Origin: Ampelocalamus luodianensis
Lineage: Eukaryota; Streptophyta; Magnoliopsida; Poales; Poaceae
Direction of reading: 5' to 3'
NCBI GenBank assembly: GCA_036346255.1
Contig: JAYEVH010000572.1
Coordinates: 358,415 to 422,414 of the forward strand
DNA: 64,000 nucleotides
Shown: one piece after another, positions 57,500-64,000 of the stretch
How positions within the stretch are numbered: position 1 is the first letter of the stretch
How the letters are laid out: every line of letters begins with the position of its first letter
The notes under the pieces: generated by a model
Told to the model about the DNA's origin: nothing
Databases searched by the model: none
The model's input: only the letters and a program-made list of their open reading frames with translations
Position numbers and translations under genes: made by a program

Positions 57500-58262
57500 C
57501 TCTTGAGAAGGAATTGAAAAGATGTCATGTTGTTTCCGCAAGGAAAATGAAAGTATTACTCATTTGTTTTTTTTTTCTTGAATGTATAGCTGCTAAATTT
57601 GTCTGGGGTTTTGTTGGCGCAGTCTTCGGAGCAAGCTGAAGACCAACTTCCTTCTTACAGTACATGGGGTGGAGTAAAAGATACATCCCAGGGGGAGGAA
57701 TGTTCATATGATTGGTTTGGCATCCGTGGTTTGGGCCTCGTGGAAACTTAGACATAGAGCTCGTTTTGAGAAAGTTTTGTTTAGATCTCCTGCTGAGATT
57801 TTTTTTTTTTGAGAAACACCCGTACAATATATAGACATCTACAAACATGCACATCATCACATGCACGTACTCACACACACGATACCTATGGAAGGTTAGA
57901 CGAACGGAGCTTAACGAAAAAATAATAAAATTACCATCGACGTCTCGTTTGCGACGGACACTTCGCCTTCCACTAAAAAAAATTCTCCTAAATGAGACCC
58001 GCAGAGCTAAATTTAGGATTTGAACCTGGTGGACTTTCTTACGCTTGTGCCTTTCCCAAACTGGGCAGGGATGCAAAAGGAGGAAGTTATGGCTGCTATC
58101 GAAGGAGCAACGGTGCTACAGAATGAAGCGCTTCGGCTACATGCTGAAATCAATGGTGAGGGGCGGGCGCAGCGAGAGGAAGATGGGGATGGAGCCAGGA
58201 ACCTGATCGCTGACGGAGGAGGATTATCGAGACTGAAGCAGTCTGCGCAAGAAGATATGTAA
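57500..58262 (+). pseudogene. LINE zf-RVT domain remnant with insertion
   Basis: Pieces typical of the zinc-binding end of plant LINE polyproteins occur in shifting frames: CRKENESITHLFF, then VVWASWKLRHRARFEKVLF followed by RSPAEI, and after a gap NWAGMQKEEVMAAIEGATVL through a charged tail to a stop at 58262. The gap holds a SINE-like insertion. Non-functional. Confidence 0.55.
57796..58045 (-). mobile_element. SINE-like element with pol III B box
   Basis: On the minus strand, CCAGGTTCAAATCC carries GGTTCAAATCC, a good match to the RNA polymerase III B box (GGTTCRANTCC). About 200 bp of non-coding sequence follows, ending in GTGTTTCTC and an A-run. The A box and TSD are not convincing, so it may be 5'-truncated. 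It interrupts the LINE remnant. Confidence 0.45.
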
Positions 58263-58514
58263 TGCGGGTTGTATTAGTCTAAAAGTTGCAGTTAGTTAAT
58301 CTAGCAGTAGAGAGTGTAGTTTCTCTGCTTTTTGCTGAACTTGTAACCCTTGTACTGTGGTGGGGTGCTAGCTCTGGTTTCTCTCTTTGCTCTGTCCCAG
58401 GGGGTCGCTCGGTGCGCCGACTGGTGAAGAGAGTGAAGTGATGCTCTCGTCCTTAGCTGTTTTCAGAGCAGCTTGGGGAAAACTCTGTGACACTCTTCCG
58501 TTCCCTTTGGTAAT

Positions 58515-58751
58515 CAGGGGCGGATCTACAGCATGCTACAGGGGTGAACAGGACACTGAGTCAAAAAATCATTTTTCTTCATATATATAGGGTTAAAAAA
58601 TTATTTTTCTTTATATATAATTGCGTATATATAGTATGAACACCCCTAACCTAAGATAAGAGGACACCCTAAGTCACAGCCTAACATAACCCAAGATATA
58701 TATAGGGAGTGAGGACACCCGGTCATTTTCGTTCTGGATCCACCACCACTG
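58515..58751. mobile_element. hAT-type MITE, 237 bp, TSD TTGGTAAT
   Basis: Exact 8-bp duplications TTGGTAAT at 58507-58514 and 58752-58759. Ends CAGGGGCGGATCTACAG and, reversed, CAGTGGTGGTGGATCCAG form short imperfect inverted repeats. The interior is AT-rich and non-coding. Confidence 0.87.
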
Positions 58752-58759
58752 TTGGTAAT

Positions 58760-59282
58760 GGAATCCGGGTAATCCCGTTTGGAAGAAAAAAAAAACTTTG
58801 AACCATCCAGCTGCCGGTTTCCGCCACTTCTCGCGTCTCTTCTGGACTGGGGTATGCTGGTCCTTCGGCGGCAACTCCCTTCAGTCCAAGGCCGCCAATT
58901 CATGAATCACCTGAATAGCACGATCTGGCACGGCCCTTCCATGTACAAAGCTGTTCCAGGAACTCCAAATTTACCACATAGTAGTAATAACAAATTAACA
59001 ATCGTCGTCTCCTTTGAGTTGAAGAACACTTCATTAGTTAAATCTACTGCCCAGGAGCGGGGATGTAAGCTTGGAAGTTTCAGCAAAAACGATCTTCTCA
59101 CAGCGGCCCAACGTGCGAAGGGTGCCAAAACACGGGAACATGTCCTTAGTAACACGCCACCAAAACAGGGGCCTTTTGAACCACTGGCAGTTTCCACAGT
59201 TTCTTCCAAAAAATTTCGTCCGATCTGGATGAACTTTCGGGGGCCTCATGTCCAATCTCTTTCTTAGAGTTGAAGGATACAA
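58760..59282 (-). pseudogene. LINE zf-RVT / RNase H-like remnant, minus strand
   Basis: Minus-strand pieces include FWWRVTKDMFPCFGTLRTLG (start of a zf-RVT domain), then RAVPDRAIQVIHELAALD and KRREKWRKPAAGWFKV, the lead-in to an RVT_3 RNase H-like domain (compare KWRPPPPGWVKVN). Stops and frame changes occur throughout. The hAT MITE at 58515 sits at its 3' side. Orientation is opposite to the 57500 remnant, so these are two different elements. Confidence 0.5.
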
Positions 59283-60707
59283 AAAAATAATGTAAGCCCA
59301 GCTATAGCCTAAGTGCCTAACTTCAACTCACCATAAAACAGACTCATCCTTCACACCATGCATGCCCTGCATGCAGTTCATGTACAGCATTACTTCTGTT
59401 GCTTTCCTAGATTGTGCACACTATTGCAGTCTAGATGGTCAATTTCTGATGTCTCCTTTCAGTTGCATTATATCACGATTCACAAAGCTCAGATACTGAG
59501 GCTACATTCCTCAATCGGATTGGGCCGGCATGGTGATGCAGGGTAGGCCCCAACAGGAGGAATTTCAGAGCAACGAAAAGCTCCTCTGATTCGGCCTTGT
59601 TCAACATAAAATGTGGTTTCAATGTGCTATTGCGTCGACACGGTTGTGTCCGGTTCCGTTTGCTTAACCCAGAGCAGAGGAGAAGACGTCGGTATGGACC
59701 GGGCTCTGACAAAGCCACAGATAAGCACGGTTCTTTCAGCCCACGCGTGCTAGGTTAGGAGTCGGGGCTAGCCCAGACTAGAGCTTTTCATTTAGGTGCA
59801 TCCATATTAAAACGATCCTAGCCCAATGCAGGCCCATTGCATCTCGGTTTTCTACATGAACCAGTTGACAACCCAGGAAAGTGCCCTATGGCCGATGGCT
59901 AGGCACACGGAGCTCACCACAAGTCCTAGACTGAGTGCTGGCGTAAGTTGATTATATTCTGATTCCGGTGTTGCTTGCAATCTAGTAGTACAGCAGTATC
60001 TAGCGACGTAGCACCCAGGGGCAGTGGTTTTGTTGGAGTTTAAGTTTTGGCTAGCTTTGCTTGCGAGGCAGTGTTTGTGGGATTGGACCTGTGACTCCGT
60101 CGTCCTATCTGAGCAGCCTCGCGTCGCGTCTCCTCGTAGCCGTCAGTGTCGCGATCGCTAATCGCCGTCCGATCCAACGGGACGTCCCCCTTGCGCTGCG
60201 TGTCCCGCTCTGGATGGCCGCGTTCAACATGGGCGAGCGGTGTGAGGGTACTTGAAGCCACCTTGCCAGGGAAAGGAATCCGCACTCTCACAACCAAACA
60301 GTGCTATGACATCTGTCCGATTAAAAAAACGACCCGAGATCAAAACACTGTAGTAAAACTGTAGCAGAACACCATATTATTATTACACTGTTCATAAATG
60401 CAGTAGCAGTTGATCTGTTCCGTTCTTCCCAAATCGAACGGATTAGATATGGAGAATGAATATCATGACACTGATCAAGGTAGGATACGGCTAGTCCAAC
60501 CGTTGTGGAACGGTGCTCGTGTGGTCAATGGCCGTAATTTGAATCTCACTCACTAAATATTTTCAGTGTCTCCGTAAAATGGTAGAGACCCTACTCTGGT
60601 TTGATTCGATGTGAGGTGAAGCGGCATCGCCGATGTAGCAAAAAAATTCTTATTACATACGAATCAGTGATCTCATATTTCCCTCGGTGAATATTAGCAG
60701 TGCAAAG
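59283..60707. other. Unassigned intergenic sequence
   Basis: No domain, splice structure, RNA gene or paired termini recognised. Frames at 59473-59718 and 60040-60364 are short and without similarity. Confidence 0.35.
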
Positions 60708-61015
60708 ACTGATAGAACGTACTCGATTTTCACTGAAAAGCAACCTATCTGTTTTGTGTGATCGGAGAGTGGGACTGCACGACCTATCGTAGCCCGCCTG
60801 TCGTGTTACTCGTGTATCGACTAATGACAACTGATTAAGAAAAATCGTAGAATTGGAAAGACAGTGATAGAACGTACTCGATTTTCACTGAAAAGCAACG
60901 TATCTGTTTTGTGCGATCGGAGAGTGGGACTGCACGACCTGTCGTAGCCTGCCTGTCGTCGTGTTACCCGTGTATCGACTAATGACAACTGACAAAAAAA
61001 AAAAATCGTAGTACT
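60708..61015. repeat. Tandem duplication, about 155-bp period
   Basis: Two adjacent copies both carry GATAGAACGTACTCGATTTT, GATCGGAGAGTGGGACTGCA and GTATCGACTAATGACAACTG. They differ by few substitutions, a CGT insertion in the second copy and the length of an A-run near its end. Confidence 0.9.
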
Positions 61016-63572
61016 GGACAATTGGTACATTAATTCATTCTCATGCTAGTTCTTTTTATGAACGGCTAGCTTTTGACGCTAAAGATTGCATTAGGAAAAA
61101 AAGTTTTTTTGTGTATGTGCCCAAGAATTTGTATCAAGAAGGACAGAAGCAGTGGATGGTGATTGATTTGGACTTTCAGTTTTGGATAGAACAAGTACCA
61201 CGTTTGTGTTAAAAAAACATGGCGTTATATGCATATGTATTGTGGTCCCGGCTGGTATCCGATGATGACAAGTGAAAGCTCCTATTTGCATGATTCCATG
61301 CTATAAACCATTGGCAATATCTGTTCTGCACACATGGGGAATCCAGGAAAAAGAACTGCAGGCCGCTATAATCACAAAATTGTGAATTTTTAGGGAACAA
61401 AATCTACGTTTCTTTGACATCATCTCCATGCACTTCTGATACATGTATCATGTATGCTCTGACTCGCATACAGATATATGCAGTTTTCTTTGAGATATAG
61501 AGTTTCGTTTTTTGTCTTTCTTCTTCGCTGTGGCGTTGTCGTCAGATTATCCCTCAGATATTTAGCTCCTAGCTCATGGTTTTAGTTTAATTTAGTTATA
61601 TCCCTTTCTTTTGTTTTCTTTATTTCTTTTTCTTACCTATTTTTTCCTCTTATTTTCGTCGTAAATTCTCTCTCAGAATCAATGAACTTGGCAGGCTCTT
61701 CTTTTTTCGTCAAAAAGAAACGATTATCCCGTGCGATAGTGATACTATTCAAATCGATACATGTGTCAAAATCTACAAATATATCTTGGACTTTGCAGAA
61801 ATTGCTCATGTGCGTAACGCGACGATGGTTAACTGCTTGTGTATGCATGCTGTGAGGGACTCTCCTGCGTGTCTTACAACTTTCACCCGAAGAATTTCTT
61901 GCCAAATATACGCCAAGTGTATGATAGCGACGTGCCTCTAATCCTCAATTTGTTTGGTTTGCTCCCATGCTTTTTCCATATTAAATATTTTTAAGACTCA
62001 TATTTAAGTTAGTAGGCCGGACGGTGAACAACATCTTGTTTGTAATCTTGGTTACTATACCTAATTTTTAGTAATGTGGCTCACCTGTTAAACTCAATTT
62101 TTATCATACTTTGCCACACTTTTTTTTTTTTGCCAATGTGAACCAAACATCTCCTAAATACAGATGCAATAATGCATAATATAAAAGGATGTGCCCTAAA
62201 TGCATGGACTCTTGACCCCAAAAAATATACATGTACATAAATTGGAAATGGTACGGTACATGGAACAAACATCTAAATAGAAACCAAAAGTAACTCTAAT
62301 TTTCTTTAGTTTTTTCTGTTTTCTTCCTATATTAAAATTTTAAGTTTTGTTCTTCTTCGGTGAATTCTTAACCGGATTTTATTTATCTGTGATTGGTTTT
62401 ATTAGACCGACTCACTTTGAACGACGATGACAACACTTATGCTAGAAATCGACACTGAGTTGAGAAGGGTGCAAATAAATAACATATGATTTTTTTTTTC
62501 TGACAAACAACAGCGCTACCGAAGCATAGGTGCTACACATCAATAGAGATCATCGATAATTTACTTCACACGCTGCTGTGTTTGTCGGAAATCAAGGCAC
62601 TGTTGCAAGATATGGAGTCGATGACGAGGAAGATAAAGAAATCCAGCAAATTCATTGACATATGGACTTGATGATGATATGTTGTCCGTCTACAATCTTA
62701 AATGTAAATGTTGGGTACTTATGTACTTTACTCATTCAATTATTAATATAAATCAGATGATTTTCTCAATAAAAAAAGAGAAAGGAATTAGCCTAATGCT
62801 AGTCCGCTAGTATCAAGAACAAAAATACACTGTGTAACACACTGTCTTTGTTGATGGCCAGAGCTCAATTCGCACCAACCATAAGTTGAGTAGACTATTT
62901 GTGTGGATTTCACACTTTAATTGTTCAGGATTTGAATTCGTTACGTGTGAATTGTGAACCTTAGTATCACTACGGTGGCCAATTGTCCGCACCCCTCTGA
63001 AATACACAACGACATGATCTTGTTCCGGCTTCGATCAGGACAGCCACGAGCAACCAACAACACGGTAAACACCAAAACCGCAAGGTGATCAACTTTATTG
63101 TTCTTGCCAGCTGACCGACAAAACATTATGATTTATTGATGAAATGACTGTGGTTTCACTGTTTTGTACACTGCCCGATTGATTGATTGGTGTGAGATAG
63201 AGAAGATAGGAGAAAGAACGTTGGATATCGGAAGACCTGGCACCTGGACAAGAGATATCGAAGCACTCGGACAGGGAAAGAAGTCATGCACATGATCTGC
63301 CAAGATATTCCTCTCCTGTATGTCACGGCTGACTTGTAATGTAAGATTGAGACAGGTCACCAGTCGACTTCGTGGCGGTTCGCATGGTGTCTACCCCAGC
63401 GAAGTTCAAAATCGCTAGTACTAGATAAGAACAAGCATGCGCCACTTAAATGGAAAACTGAGGAGCTTCCTCTAATGTATATGGATCTACATGGAATACA
63501 ACAAAGTTCACAAGAATTTTATCAATTTTTTATGCGAAAGGGTGAAATCATTGTGCTAATTTTTGTGACCTG

Positions 63573-63576
<4 letters not shown>
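61016..63576. other. AT-rich intergenic sequence, no gene recognised
   Basis: Short frames only, none with a domain. A weakly coding-looking stretch at 62590-62670 (LQDMESMTRKIKKSSKF) is too short to call. No RNA genes seen. Confidence 0.35.

Positions 63577-63654
<78 letters not shown>
63577..63654. repeat. (TA)n microsatellite, about 78 bp
   Basis: Uninterrupted alternating TA, likely polymorphic in length and of uncertain exact size in the assembly. Confidence 0.97.
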
Positions 63655-63656
<2 letters not shown>

Positions 63657-64000
63657 CAGTTTTGGTTGATGCCCAGATATGAGAAGTCAAAATTTGGGCA
63701 TAACTAACACCTAGACAAAGCCAAATACTAATAAAAATAATATTGTTTGGATGCGGTCAAGCTAAATTTTGGTGTTACCAAAATTTGAAATAATATTGTT
63801 TGGATCGTGGTCAAGCTAAATTTTGGTGTTACCAAAATTTTAGTGAGCGATTTCTTTGCCTGCGCGTGGCATTGGATTTCATTGACGTCACCAAATTTTG
63901 GTAGAAAAATCAAACAATAGCTAATTTTCGTTGACATTATCAATATTTGGTTTAGTTTGTAAAGGCAACAATCCAAACAGACCCATAGGAACGGCTATAT
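63655..64000. repeat. MITE-like sequence with internal 52-bp tandem repeat
   Basis: Read from the right, it contains GGGTCTGTTTGGATTGTTGC, similar to grass PIF/Harbinger or hAT MITE ends. Two direct copies of AATAATATTGTTTGGAT followed by GGTCAAGCTAAATTTTGGTG start near 63736 and 63788. The window ends before any outer boundary can be confirmed. Confidence 0.4.

Noticed and set aside
58640..58680. Separate MITE made of the ACACCC/GGGTGT repeats
   Set aside because: These motifs are internal to the hAT MITE with its exact 8-bp TSD.
57500..59282. Twin-priming inversion of a single LINE
   Set aside because: The inverted piece lies on the 3' side of the sense piece, the wrong order for twin priming; two separate remnants fit better.
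1..64000. tRNA, rRNA, CRISPR, prophage or bacterial operon features
   Set aside because: No cloverleaf sequence, rRNA segment or regularly spaced repeat array was seen, and the sequence is plainly plant nuclear DNA.

Overview
This is a stretch of plant nuclear DNA, almost certainly from a grass and most likely Oryza or a close relative. The clues are a many-exon kinesin gene with GT-AG introns, GC-rich 5' gene ends beside AT-rich introns, and a dense nested load of plant transposons (Ty1/copia, Ty3/gypsy-type LTRs, CACTA, hAT, MULE, Stowaway, LINE, SINE). There are no operons, ribosome-binding sites or CRISPR arrays.

The main host gene lies on the minus strand at 4163-26629. I resolved 23 coding exons that together encode a KAC-type kinesin (KIN-14 family; kinesin-like protein for actin-based chloroplast movement), about 1278 residues after four one-base gaps are allowed for. 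Its introns carry two decayed copia elements, a MULE with an exact 9-bp target-site duplication (TSD), a hAT element with an exact 8-bp TSD, and several Stowaway MITEs. Splice sites are intact throughout. The coding sequence, however, has four separate one-base losses, three of them at short homopolymers and the fourth unplaced but near a G run. This is either an unpolished-assembly artefact or a very recent pseudogene.

From 26.6 to 41 kb the DNA is nearly all transposon: a solo LTR (28534-32503), then a CACTA element (32750-40483, TSD TTA). The CACTA element holds a second solo LTR of the same family, a long hairpin of roughly 300-bp arms, and a hAT element inserted in one hairpin arm. From 41 to 45 kb there are a hAT transposase relic, the C-terminal end of a PPR gene, and a 5'-truncated LINE with a 17-bp TSD.

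From 45.1 to 56.9 kb are three exons of a small thylakoid-curvature (CURT1/CAAD) type protein on the minus strand. Upstream of them are a third solo LTR (46564-49590, TSD AAACA) and a full-length but decayed copia element (50192-56505, TSD GCTTG). Possible N-terminal coding sequence lies on both sides of the copia element, so the insertion may have split a gene. From 57 to 64 kb there are only remnants of gypsy, LINE, SINE and MITE elements, and simple repeats.

The window shows how a conserved chloroplast-movement gene persists among layered insertions whose order can be read from their TSDs. The items most worth a second look are the four frameshifts, the long hairpin inside the CACTA element, and the reading frame that rejoins across a solo LTR.
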